9,212 nt of DNA from Paracoccaceae bacterium (GCA_007134805.1 SLKB01000002.1:1-9212), one strand, 5' to 3'; counted from the first letter of the stretch, positions 1-6,380 are shown. The notes: generated by a model from the sequence alone, not told the origin. Program-made: numbers and translations.

Positions 1-402
1 CTGAACGTCTATTCGCAGATCGGATTGGTGCTTCTGGTGGGGATCATGGCCAAGAACGGCATCCTGATCGTGGAATTCGCCAATCAGCTGCGCGATGCCG
101 GGGCCGAGGTGCGCGAGGCGATCGAGCGCGCGGCGACGATCCGACTGCGGCCCGTGATGATGACCATGACCTCGACGGTGCTGGGGGGCGTGCCGCTGAT
201 CCTGTCCTCCGGCGCGGGCGCCGAGGCGCGTGAGGCGCTGGGCTGGGTAGTGGTCGGCGGGCTCGGGCTCGCGACGCTGGCCACGCTCTATCTCACGCCG
301 GTTGCATATCTGCTGCTGGCAGGCTTCAGCAACCCCCGCAAGCGCGAGCAGGAATTCCTTGAGCGGGAACTGCACAAGGCCAGCGCCCGCAGCGCAGGCT
401 AG
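1..402 (+). CDS. RND-family efflux pump permease, C-terminal fragment (5' end outside window)
   Basis: Inner-membrane pump subunit of the AcrB/HAE1 type, which exports drugs or other small molecules using the proton gradient. The open frame runs from base 1 with no start, so only the last 133 residues are present. They hold the family signature of transmembrane helices 10-12: VGIMAKNGILIVEFANQ near the start, then RLRPVMMT followed by a small-residue helix with STVLGGVPLIL, then GLGLATLATLYLTPVAYLLL, and a short charged cytoplasmic tail ending in TAG at 400-402. The gatekeeping residues of the proton relay and the substrate-binding porter domains are upstream of the window, so substrate cannot be judged. 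The gene is convergent with acpS and is followed by two strong inverted repeats. An adaptor (membrane fusion) protein would be expected upstream. The family call is firm; the exact subfamily is open. Confidence 0.93.
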   Translation: MNVYSQIGLVLLVGIMAKNGILIVEFANQLRDAGAEVREAIERAATIRLRPVMMTMTSTVLGGVPLILSSGAGAEAREALGWVVVGGLGLATLATLYLTPVAYLLLAGFSNPRKREQEFLERELHKASARSAG

Positions 403-420
403 GATCGCAGAAGCGCGCCC

Positions 421-443
421 TGCCCCTGCGGAACGCAGGGGCA
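421..443 (+). terminator. Strong hairpin after the RND gene, possible terminator without T-run
   Basis: A perfect 10-bp inverted repeat, TGCCCCTGCG (421-430) and CGCAGGGGCA (434-443), with a GAA loop, begins 18 bases after the RND stop codon. No T-run follows on either strand, so it is not a canonical intrinsic terminator. Its place between two convergent genes makes a role in transcription termination or mRNA 3'-end protection the simplest reading. Confidence 0.5.
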
Positions 444-488
444 AGCGCCCGCGATGGGTGCGCCCTTGCGCACCTTGAGCGGGCGCTT
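443..488. repeat. Long inverted repeat in the convergent RND/acpS intergenic region
   Basis: The outer arms AAGCGCCCGC (443-452) and GCGGGCGCTT (479-488) are perfectly complementary over 10 bp. Inside them a second perfect pair, GGTGCGC (457-463) and GCGCACC (468-474), closes a CCTT loop, leaving a 4x4 internal loop. It shares base 443 with the preceding hairpin. On the minus strand it lies about 20 bases after the acpS stop codon, so it may act as a bidirectional terminator. The plus-strand copy is followed by TTCCCCCCC, not a T-run. Confidence 0.55.
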
Positions 489-507
489 CCCCCCCATGCG
501 CGCGCCC

Positions 508-921
508 TCAAGGGGGGGCGTCGGGCAAGGGGCGCGCCTCGATAACCACCATGGCCTGCGCCCAGGGGTGGTCATCGGTCAGGCTCACATGGATCACGGC
601 CTCGTGGCCCGGCGGGGTCATCGCCGCCAGGCGCTCGGCAGCCCATCCGCGCACATGCATCACGGGTTGGCCGCCCTTGCGGTTGCTCACCCACATGTCG
701 CGCCAGGCGATGCCCATCGCAAGACCTGTGCCCAGCGCTTTCGAACAGGCCTCCTTGGCGGCCCAGCGTTTCGCATAGGTCGCGGCGTCATCGCCGCGCC
801 TGCGCGCGCGGGCCAGTTCTTCCTCGGTGAAGACACGGGTGCGGAACCTGTCGCCAAACCGCGCGAGCGTGCCTGCGATCCGGTCGATATTGGCCAGATC
901 AGTGCCGATCCCGAGGATCAC
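508..921 (-). CDS. acpS: Holo-[acyl-carrier-protein] synthase (4'-phosphopantetheinyl transferase)
   Basis: AcpS moves the 4'-phosphopantetheine arm of coenzyme A onto a serine of apo-ACP, making the carrier active for fatty acid synthesis in the cytoplasm. The product has 137 residues, a usual length for the trimeric AcpS family. Visible motifs are the N-terminal MILGIGTDL with metal ligand Asp8, FTEEE near residue 31, and the signature [14 protein letters not shown] (53-66) with metal ligand Glu57, then [11 protein letters not shown] (111-121). The start is GTG at 921, chosen because MILGIGTDL is the conserved beginning of the family. Only 7 bases separate it from the pdxJ stop, and the intervening GCGCGCG carries no ribosome-binding site, so translation is probably coupled to pdxJ. 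It is the last gene of the minus-strand block here; hairpins follow. Confidence 0.96.
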   Translation of the reverse strand: MILGIGTDLANIDRIAGTLARFGDRFRTRVFTEEELARARRRGDDAATYAKRWAAKEACSKALGTGLAMGIAWRDMWVSNRKGGQPVMHVRGWAAERLAAMTPPGHEAVIHVSLTDDHPWAQAMVVIEARPLPDAPP

Positions 922-928
922 CGCGCGC

Positions 929-1687
929 TCACAGCCGGGCGAGGTTCATCTGACGGCGCATTTCCCGGATCGCCGCCTCGAGCCCCACGAACACTGCCTC
1001 GCCGATCAGGAAATGGCCGATATTCAGCTCGAGGATCTCGGGGATCGCGGCGATGGGGCCGACATTCTCGAAATTCAGCCCGTGGCCGGCATGGATCTCG
1101 AGCCCGAGTTCCTTGCCCAGCGCCGCGGCCGAGAACAGGCGGCGCAGTTCCGCGTCCCGGCGCTCGGCTGCATTGGCGGCGCAATGCTCGCTATAGGCGC
1201 CGACATGGAGTTCCACCACCTGCGCGCCCACATGCGCCGCCGCCTCGACCTGCGCTTCATCAGGCGCGATGAAGAGCGACACGCGCGCGCCGGCGTCACG
1301 CAAGGGCGCGATATAGTCGCGCAGCCGCGCGGCATCGCCTGCCACTTCGAGCCCGCCCTCGGTCGTGCGCTCTTCCCGCCGCTCGGGCACGAGGCAGATC
1401 GCATGCGGCCGGTGCGCCAGCGCGATGCGGCGCATCTCTTCGGTCGCTGCCATCTCGAGGTTGAGCGGAATGCGGATCGCACGCATCACCGCGCCCAGAT
1501 CCGCGTCGCGGATGTGGCGGCGGTCCTCACGCAGGTGGATGGTGATGCCATCCGCGCCCGCCCCCTGCGCAAGCAGGGCCGCGCGCACGAGATCCGGATC
1601 GCTGCCCCCGCGCGCATTGCGCAATGTCGCCACGTGATCGATATTCACGCCAAGGCGCAATTCCTGTTCCTGCATCGCCAGAGCCAT
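929..1687 (-). CDS. pdxJ: Pyridoxine 5'-phosphate synthase
   Basis: PdxJ condenses 1-deoxy-D-xylulose 5-phosphate with 3-amino-2-oxopropyl phosphate to form pyridoxine 5'-phosphate, the ring-closing step of the DXP-dependent vitamin B6 pathway. The 252-residue product fits the family's TIM-barrel length. Conserved blocks appear in order: [17 protein letters not shown] (12-28), [16 protein letters not shown] (44-59) with active-site His51, Arg53 and His58, LNLE (75-78) with the catalytic Glu, CLVPE (98-102), SLFI (137-140), ELHVGAY (159-165), AGHGLN (200-205) with His202, and [10 protein letters not shown] (222-231). The start is ATG 1687, with a weak GGGGAT five bases upstream; Met5 (ATG 1675) is a possible alternative with no clear ribosome-binding site. 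It lies between the DUF2062 gene (82-base gap with a possible promoter) and acpS (7-base gap). Confidence 0.97.
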   Translation of the reverse strand: MALAMQEQELRLGVNIDHVATLRNARGGSDPDLVRAALLAQGAGADGITIHLREDRRHIRDADLGAVMRAIRIPLNLEMAATEEMRRIALAHRPHAICLVPERREERTTEGGLEVAGDAARLRDYIAPLRDAGARVSLFIAPDEAQVEAAAHVGAQVVELHVGAYSEHCAANAAERRDAELRRLFSAAALGKELGLEIHAGHGLNFENVGPIAAIPEILELNIGHFLIGEAVFVGLEAAIREMRRQMNLARL

Positions 1688-1720
1688 GGCCCATCCCCAA
1701 TTGCCGGATCCCGCCCGCGG

Positions 1721-1748
1721 ACCATACGCAAGATCGCCGGGAACTCAA
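1721..1748 (-). promoter_or_regulatory. Possible internal sigma-70 promoter upstream of pdxJ
   Basis: Read on the minus strand, TTGAGT (1748-1743) and TATGGT (1726-1721) are separated by 16 bases. Each box matches the housekeeping consensus at four of six positions. The site lies in the 82-base gap between the DUF2062 stop and the pdxJ start, so pdxJ-acpS could be transcribed independently of the upstream genes. This is a sequence match only. Confidence 0.35.
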
Positions 1749-1769
1749 TGCATGATCACGTCCGGGCGA

Positions 1770-2396
1770 TCAGGAATTGTCGAGTTTTCGAGCGCGATCA
1801 AACCGTTCCTGCAGTTTCTTCAACCTACGATTGCGATAGGCCCGGATCACGGGGAGCGACAGGAAAAAGGCCACCGGCCCGCAGACTGCCCCGATCAGGA
1901 CACCGCCCAGCATGTAGGGGGCAAAGACATCCCAGCCGAAATAGCTCATGTTGTCCCATACGAAGGGGCGCGATGTGAAGATCGCAAGCACATTGTTGCC
2001 CAGCTCGGCCCAGATCCTCCCGAAAGCCGAGATCGCCTCGGAGGCCTTGATCGAGCGTTCGCGCCCCAGAAGGAATTTGCCGATCTCAAGCGCGCTCACG
2101 GCGATGATCGGAAAGGTGACCGGGTTGCCGAAGAACGTGGCCAGGATCGAGGCGAGGATATTGCCGCGAAAGATCCAGGCAACCGTGGCGGCCGAGATGA
2201 AATGCAGCCCGAAGAGCGGCGTGCAACTGACCGCGACCCCGGCTGCGATCCCGCGGGCGATGCGTTCGGGACTGTCAGGCAGCCGCCGCAACCGGTGCAT
2301 GACATAGCTCGCCGACCGCCGCCAACCGCCGCCTGGATAGACAACATTCGTCAGTGACTGGCGAAAACTCCGGGGAGAGCGGCGTTTGAAGACCAA
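1770..2396 (-). CDS. DUF2062 family membrane protein
   Basis: A 208-residue protein of unknown biochemical role. The family signature covers roughly residues 45-97: RIARGIAAGVAVSCTP, then GLHF, a hydrophobic stretch, RGN (77-79) and FFGNPVTFPI (88-97). Hydrophobic segments near 49-76, 80-105 and 160-184 predict an inner-membrane protein. The N-terminus is basic (VFKRRSPRSF) and the C-terminus is basic and helical (RAYRNRRLKKLQERF), as expected for cytoplasmic ends. The start is TTG 2396: an in-frame TGA at 2409-2411 excludes any longer form, and AGGTGGG (minus strand, 2409-2403) sits six bases before the TTG. The 46-base gap to rel suggests cotranscription. Related domains occur in some glycosyltransferase-associated proteins, but nothing here identifies a substrate. 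The family call is secure; the function is unknown. Confidence 0.88.
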   Translation of the reverse strand: MVFKRRSPRSFRQSLTNVVYPGGGWRRSASYVMHRLRRLPDSPERIARGIAAGVAVSCTPLFGLHFISAATVAWIFRGNILASILATFFGNPVTFPIIAVSALEIGKFLLGRERSIKASEAISAFGRIWAELGNNVLAIFTSRPFVWDNMSYFGWDVFAPYMLGGVLIGAVCGPVAFFLSLPVIRAYRNRRLKKLQERFDRARKLDNS

Positions 2397-2442
2397 AAGT
2401 GTCCCACCTCATCAACACGAATGTCCAGGGCCTGCCTCACGC

Positions 2443-4560
2443 TCAGGGGCGCAAGGCCGGGTCGCGCGCACGGGTCGTTTTCGCCACCGCCGATTCCGCA
2501 TCGAGCGCCGTGAGGACCTGATGCAGATGCGCGATGCCGCGCAGCTCGACTTCGACAATCAACCGGTAAAAATCCGGTTTACGATCCACGAAGCGCAGAT
2601 CAGAGATATTGGCCTTGTGTTCTCCGATCAAGCTGCAGACGCGCCCCAGCACGCCCGCGTCATTCGAAATCGTCAGATCGAGCGTCACACCATAGATTGC
2701 CGGGTGCGTGCCCTCGATCCAGCGCAGATCGATCCAGCGGTCGGGCTGGTCTTCGAAATCTTCGAGCGCCTCGCAATCGACAGCATGGGCGACAACCCCC
2801 TTGCCGCGATAGGTGATGCCGATGATCCGCTCTCCGGGTAGCGGCTGGCAGCAGGGGGCGCGGCGGAAGGACTGGTCGGCCTCGAGCCCGATGACGGGCC
2901 GCGCGGCATCGACTTCGGGTTCCTTCGCGCCGGTTTCCGGGTAGAGCGCGGTCACCACGCGCCGCGCGCTGATCTCGGCTGCGCCCACCCGCGCCCGCAA
3001 TTCGACCGCATCGGGCACCGACAGCAGCCGCGCTGCAGTGCCCAGCGCCTTCGCGCTGACGTCGCGCCCCGCCGCCTCGAAGGCAACGCGCAGCAATTCG
3101 TTGCCCAGCCGGATGAAGCGCTCGCGGTCCTCATGCCGGAGCGAGCGCCGGATCGCCGCCTTCGCGCGGCCGGTCACGACAATGTCGATCCAGCTCGATT
3201 GCGGGCGCTGGCCCTCGGCAGTGATGATATCGACCGACTGCCCGTTGCGCAGCCGCGTCCACAGCGGCACGCGCAGCCCGTCCACCTTGGCCGAGACGCA
3301 ATTGTCACCGATCCTTGTGTGGATCGCATAGGCGAAATCGAGCGGTGTGGCCCCGCGCGGCAACTGGATCACATCGCCCTTGGGGGTAAAGCAGAAGACC
3401 TGGTCGGAATACATCTCGAGCTTGACATGCTCGAGAAAGGCATCGTGGTCGTCCTCGGCGCCAAAATCCTCGGTCAGGGTGGTGATCCATTTGGCCGGGT
3501 CGACCGCGAACGGGTTCATGCTGCGTTGGCCGTCGCGATAGGCCCAATGGGCGGCCACGCCGGCTTCGGCGACCTCGTGCATCTCGCGGGTGCGGATCTG
3601 GATCTCGACGCGCTTGCCGTCGCGCCCTGAAACGGTCGTGTGAATCGAGCGGTAGCCGTTCGACTTGGGCTGGCTGATATAGTCCTTGAACCGGCCGGGC
3701 ACGGCGCGCCAGCGCCGATGCGTGACCCCGAGCGCGCGGTAGCAATCCTCGACCTCGCGGGTGATGATCCGAAAGCCGTAGATGTCGGACAGGCGCGAGA
3801 AGCCGAGATCCTTTTCCTGCATCTTGCGCCAGATCGAAAAGGGTTTCTTGGCGCGCCCGTAGACATCGGCCTCGACGCCGGCGCGTTCAAGCTCGGTCCG
3901 GATATCGCCGCTGATGCGGTGGACCACATCGCCCGCCTCGCGCTGGAGCGTGATGAAGCGGCGCAGGATGGAGTTGCGCGCCTCGGGGCGCAGGACGCGG
4001 AAGGAGAGATCCTCGAGTTCTTCGCGCATCCACTGCATGCCCATCCGGCCTGCGAGCGGGGCGTAGATCTCCATCGTCTCGCGGGCTTTCTGCGCCTGCT
4101 TTTCGGGGCGCATCGAGCGGATCGTGCGCATGTTGTGCAGCCGGTCGGCGAGCTTCACGAGGATCACCCGCAGATCGCGCGACATGGCGATCAGGAGCTT
4201 GCGAATGTTTTCGGCCTGCTTGACCTCGGAAGAGGCAAGGGGCAGGTTCGTGAGCTTCGTCACCCCGTCGACGAGTTCCGCAACCTCCTGCCCGAAGAGC
4301 CGCGCGATCTCGGAAAAGGTGGATTTGGTATCCTCGATCGTGTCATGCAGGAGCGCGGTGATGAGGGTGGCATCGTCAAGGCGCATTTCGGTCAGGAGTG
4401 CCGCCACAGCGGCAGGATGCGTGAAATAGGGCTCGCCCGAATGGCGCAACTGCCCCTCATGCATCCGCGCACCGTAATCCCAGGCGGTGCGGATCAGCGC
4501 CTCATCCGTGCGGGGATTGTAATTGCGCACAAGGGCGATCAGGTCTTCGACAGTGATCAC
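2443..4560 (-). CDS. relA: Bifunctional (p)ppGpp synthetase/hydrolase (RelA/SpoT homologue, Rel)
   Basis: Makes (p)ppGpp from ATP and GDP/GTP under starvation and hydrolyses it when conditions improve. The 705-residue product has the full long-RSH layout. The HD hydrolase domain (about 25-180) has His48 in FTHP, LHDTIEDT (71-78) with His72, Asp73, Glu76 and Asp77, and KLADRLHNM with Asp139, so hydrolase residues are intact. The synthetase domain (about 225-345) has YGRAKKPFSIWRKM, SDIYGFR with Asp259, and VEIQIRT with Glu319. The loop motif RFKD (290-293) is the RXKD form of bifunctional enzymes, not the EXDD of monofunctional RelA. TGS follows at about 386-447, then a conserved Cys570-Cys571 pair in the zinc-finger-like region and an ACT domain (about 624-693). 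The start is GTG 4560; MITVEDL is the natural N-terminus, and GGAAAGGGG lies eight bases upstream. It follows rpoZ by 69 bases. It could equally be named rel, rsh or spoT. Confidence 0.97.
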   Translation of the reverse strand: MITVEDLIALVRNYNPRTDEALIRTAWDYGARMHEGQLRHSGEPYFTHPAAVAALLTEMRLDDATLITALLHDTIEDTKSTFSEIARLFGQEVAELVDGVTKLTNLPLASSEVKQAENIRKLLIAMSRDLRVILVKLADRLHNMRTIRSMRPEKQAQKARETMEIYAPLAGRMGMQWMREELEDLSFRVLRPEARNSILRRFITLQREAGDVVHRISGDIRTELERAGVEADVYGRAKKPFSIWRKMQEKDLGFSRLSDIYGFRIITREVEDCYRALGVTHRRWRAVPGRFKDYISQPKSNGYRSIHTTVSGRDGKRVEIQIRTREMHEVAEAGVAAHWAYRDGQRSMNPFAVDPAKWITTLTEDFGAEDDHDAFLEHVKLEMYSDQVFCFTPKGDVIQLPRGATPLDFAYAIHTRIGDNCVSAKVDGLRVPLWTRLRNGQSVDIITAEGQRPQSSWIDIVVTGRAKAAIRRSLRHEDRERFIRLGNELLRVAFEAAGRDVSAKALGTAARLLSVPDAVELRARVGAAEISARRVVTALYPETGAKEPEVDAARPVIGLEADQSFRRAPCCQPLPGERIIGITYRGKGVVAHAVDCEALEDFEDQPDRWIDLRWIEGTHPAIYGVTLDLTISNDAGVLGRVCSLIGEHKANISDLRFVDRKPDFYRLIVEVELRGIAHLHQVLTALDAESAVAKTTRARDPALRP

Positions 4561-4579
4561 GCCCCTGGCCCCTTTCCGA

Positions 4580-4615
4580 CCCGGCCGGCCCGCGCGCGCA
4601 TCCAGACAGGCCGGG
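4580..4615 (-). repeat. GC-rich inverted repeat in the rpoZ-rel gap
   Basis: CCCGGCC (4580-4586) and GGCCGGG (4609-4615) form a perfect 7-bp stem around a 22-base loop that includes an alternating CG run. It lies between the rpoZ stop and the rel ribosome-binding region and would fold in the shared transcript. There is no T-run, so it is unlikely to be a full terminator. It could modulate rel translation or processing, or simply reflect high GC content. Confidence 0.3.
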
Positions 4616-4629
4616 GCACGTGGTCGCGA

Positions 4630-4989
4630 TCAGCCCGCCTGGCCCTGCGCATCCATCAGGGCACGCAGCATCTGGGCTTCGCTCATGCTGTCCTGTTCGG
4701 GCAGGTCCTGCTCGGGCCCGCCCATCAGGAGCGCCATGTCGTCTTCCTCGGGCATGTCGACCTCGATCTGGGTCTGCAGGCTTTCGATCAGCCGCTCGCG
4801 CAGTTCATCGGCCGACTGCGTTTCCTCTGCAATCTCGCGCAGGGCGACGACAGGGTTCTTGTCGTTGTCGCGGTCGATCGTGATCGGCGCGCCGGCTTCG
4901 ATCTCGCGGGCGCGATGGGCGGCGAGAGCGACCAGTTCGAAGCGGTTCGGGACCTTGTCGACGCAATCTTCTACGGTCACGCGGGCCAT
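4630..4989 (-). CDS. rpoZ: DNA-directed RNA polymerase omega subunit
   Basis: Omega is the small subunit that binds beta-prime, helps polymerase assembly and forms part of (p)ppGpp site 1 in enzymes that carry the MAR motif. The frame opens at ATG 4995 (MPMARVTV), but I place the start at ATG 4989. The only good ribosome-binding site, GGAG (minus strand, 5000-4997), is seven bases before 4989 and just one before 4995, and the result begins exactly with the conserved MARVTV. The product is 119 residues. The core [17 protein letters not shown] followed by [13 protein letters not shown] is typical, and [11 protein letters not shown] closes the folded part near residue 57. The remaining half is an acidic, Met/Gln-rich tail (for example [15 protein letters not shown]), longer than in the 91-residue E. 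coli protein but common in alphaproteobacteria. It lies directly upstream of rel. Confidence 0.95.
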   Translation of the reverse strand: MARVTVEDCVDKVPNRFELVALAAHRAREIEAGAPITIDRDNDKNPVVALREIAEETQSADELRERLIESLQTQIEVDMPEEDDMALLMGGPEQDLPEQDSMSEAQMLRALMDAQGQAG

Positions 4990-5030
4990 GGGCATGCTCC
5001 AGTTGGTGTCAGATCATGGATCAAACCCTG

Positions 5031-5059
5031 TCCTTACTGCTCTTGAGCGCCCATGACAA
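5031..5059 (-). promoter_or_regulatory. Possible sigma-70 promoter for rpoZ-rel
   Basis: In the 96 bases between folK and the chosen rpoZ start, the minus strand carries TTGTCA (5059-5054), a five-of-six match to the -35 consensus, then a 17-base spacer and TAAGGA (5036-5031), a weak -10 box. This would give rpoZ and rel a start point separate from folK. It rests on motif match and position only. Confidence 0.35.
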
Positions 5060-5085
5060 GGCGCAGCACGACGCTGTGGCTGACT

Positions 5086-5661
5086 TTATGGTGACAAACG
5101 CTTGATTTCCGCGCGCTCCGCCTGATCGAGATGCGCAAGCATCTGCGCGACGGTTTCACCGCGCACGGGATGGCGCCAGTCGGGGGCGATCTCGTTGAAG
5201 GGCACAAGCACGAAGCCGCGCTCGTGCAGGCGCGGATGGGGAAGAATCAGGCGATCGGGGCTGTGACGCATCTGGGCATCGAGCGGCAGCGCTTCCCAGT
5301 GGCGATAGGTGTCGATGTCGGGCAGGATCGTGTCTGCCATCGCCAGCAGATCCAGATCGAGCACCCGCGCGCCCCAGCGCTGCGCGCGCGCCCGCCCGGC
5401 CTGCGCCTCGATCGCGTGAAGCGCGGCCAGCACTTCGGCGGGCGGGCGCGCGGTCGCACCGCAGACGACCGCATTCACATAATCAGGGCCGGAGCCTGCG
5501 GGGAAACTGGGCGTGCGGTAGAAACTGCTCTGTTGCAGGACCTGAACCCCGGCATCCGGCAAGGCACGAATCGCGGCCAGGAGCTGATCGGATGGATTAT
5601 CCCGATGACCCGGCAGATTTGCGCCGAGTGCGACAAACACCTTGTTGCAAAGCTGAAACAT
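5086..5661 (-). CDS. folK: 2-amino-4-hydroxy-6-hydroxymethyldihydropteridine diphosphokinase (HPPK)
   Basis: HPPK transfers pyrophosphate from ATP to 6-hydroxymethyl-7,8-dihydropterin, the step before dihydropteroate synthase in folate synthesis. Family blocks in the 191-residue product are VALGANLPGHRDNP (10-23), YRTPSFP (48-54), GPDYVNAVV (58-66), RWGARVLDLDLL (95-106) with metal-binding Asp102 and Asp104, and LPHPRLHERGFVLVPFNEI (140-158). The frame stays open upstream to 5775, allowing 229 residues, or 217 from an ATG at 5739. I use ATG 5661 because HPPKs start only a few residues before VALGANLP, and because the upstream codons are AT-rich and overlap the divergent promoter region. The ribosome-binding site there is weak (AAAAGA). 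It heads the minus-strand block, 96 bases before rpoZ. The function is secure; the exact start is less so. Confidence 0.93.
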   Translation of the reverse strand: MFQLCNKVFVALGANLPGHRDNPSDQLLAAIRALPDAGVQVLQQSSFYRTPSFPAGSGPDYVNAVVCGATARPPAEVLAALHAIEAQAGRARAQRWGARVLDLDLLAMADTILPDIDTYRHWEALPLDAQMRHSPDRLILPHPRLHERGFVLVPFNEIAPDWRHPVRGETVAQMLAHLDQAERAEIKRLSP

Positions 5662-5777
5662 TGCATTAATCTTTTCGTATACAGCAGCGCGATATTGGGC
5701 AATAAATTCGTATATTTGCACCTGTTCAATAACACGCATGATGTGGTCACATGTCTGGCGCGATAGGGTCAACAAGA
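5662..5777. promoter_or_regulatory. AT-rich divergent promoter region between folK and the NYN gene
   Basis: This 116-base segment is clearly richer in A and T than the rest of the window and separates two divergent genes, so it should hold both promoters and any shared operators. It contains a direct repeat TTCGTATA at 5674-5681 and 5707-5714 (33 bases apart) and a 12-base palindrome-like ATGTGGTCACAT at 5741-5752. Several weak -35/-10 pairs can be drawn on each strand; none is good enough to call. The folK frame happens to remain open across it. Confidence 0.5.
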
Positions 5778-6353
5778 ATGTTTTACAAAGACGAAAGACT
5801 TGCGCTGTTCATCGATGGCTCGAATCTCTATGCGGCCGGCAAGGCACTGGGGTTTGACATCGATTACAAACTTCTGCGGCAGGAATTCATGCGCCGCGGA
5901 AAATTGTTACGCGCCTTCTACTATACCGCGCTTCTGGAGAATGACGATTATTCTCCGATCCGGCCGCTCGTCGACTGGCTGCATTACAACGGCTACAGCA
6001 TGGTCACGAAAGCGGCGAAGGAATATACCGACTCGATGGGGCGCCGGAAGGTCAAGGGCAACATGGATATCGAGCTCGCCGTGGACGCGATGGAACTCGC
6101 CCCGCGGCTCGATCATGCTGTCCTGTTTTCGGGCGATGGGGATTTCCGGCCTCTGGTCGAAAGCCTGCAGCGCCAGGGTGTCCGTGTGTCGATCGTCTCG
6201 ACGATCCGAAGCCAGCCGCCCATGATCGCGGATGAATTGCGCCGTCAGGCAGATAATTTCATCGAACTCGACGAGTTGCGCGATGTCATCGGCCGCCCCC
6301 CGCGCGAGCCGCGGGTCGAACGCTCTGAAGTGGTCGAGAACGCGCATAGCTGA
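5778..6353 (+). CDS. NYN domain (LabA/DUF88-like) putative ribonuclease
   Basis: A 191-residue member of the NYN/PIN-like nuclease fold, predicted to bind a metal ion and cleave RNA in the cytoplasm. The acidic residues expected of the active site are visible: FIDGSN with Asp13, KGNMDIELAVDAMEL with Asp97, and LFSGDGDF (117-123) with Asp120 and Asp122. The C-terminal part has GVRVSIVSTIRSQPP and a helix DELRRQADNFIELDEL that closes the domain near 170, then a short polar tail. The start is ATG 5778, giving MFYKDERLALFIDGSN, the natural domain beginning; AGGG lies nine bases upstream. An earlier in-frame ATG at 5751 would add nine residues but has no ribosome-binding site. It is divergent from folK and ends at a strong terminator, so it is monocistronic. 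Its RNA target and cellular role are unknown. Confidence 0.9.
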   Translation: MFYKDERLALFIDGSNLYAAGKALGFDIDYKLLRQEFMRRGKLLRAFYYTALLENDDYSPIRPLVDWLHYNGYSMVTKAAKEYTDSMGRRKVKGNMDIELAVDAMELAPRLDHAVLFSGDGDFRPLVESLQRQGVRVSIVSTIRSQPPMIADELRRQADNFIELDELRDVIGRPPREPRVERSEVVENAHS

Positions 6354-6380
6354 CGCAATGACCGCGTGGCGGATCGAATT

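Noticed and set aside
827..1978. 383-codon plus-strand frame opposite acpS, pdxJ and part of DUF2062
   Set aside because: It covers three genes with firm family matches on the minus strand; the translation looks compositionally random.
4558..4632. rpoZ and rel are in the same frame with 23 open codons between the rpoZ TGA and the rel GTG, so stop read-through would fuse them
   Set aside because: A shared frame occurs by chance one time in three, there is no recoding signal I can identify, and both proteins have natural ends. It would deserve attention only if the arrangement were conserved.
3640..5046. 468-codon open frame on the plus strand opposite rel and rpoZ
   Set aside because: It crosses two clearly coding genes on the other strand, has no recognisable domain and no ribosome-binding site, and is explained by codon bias.
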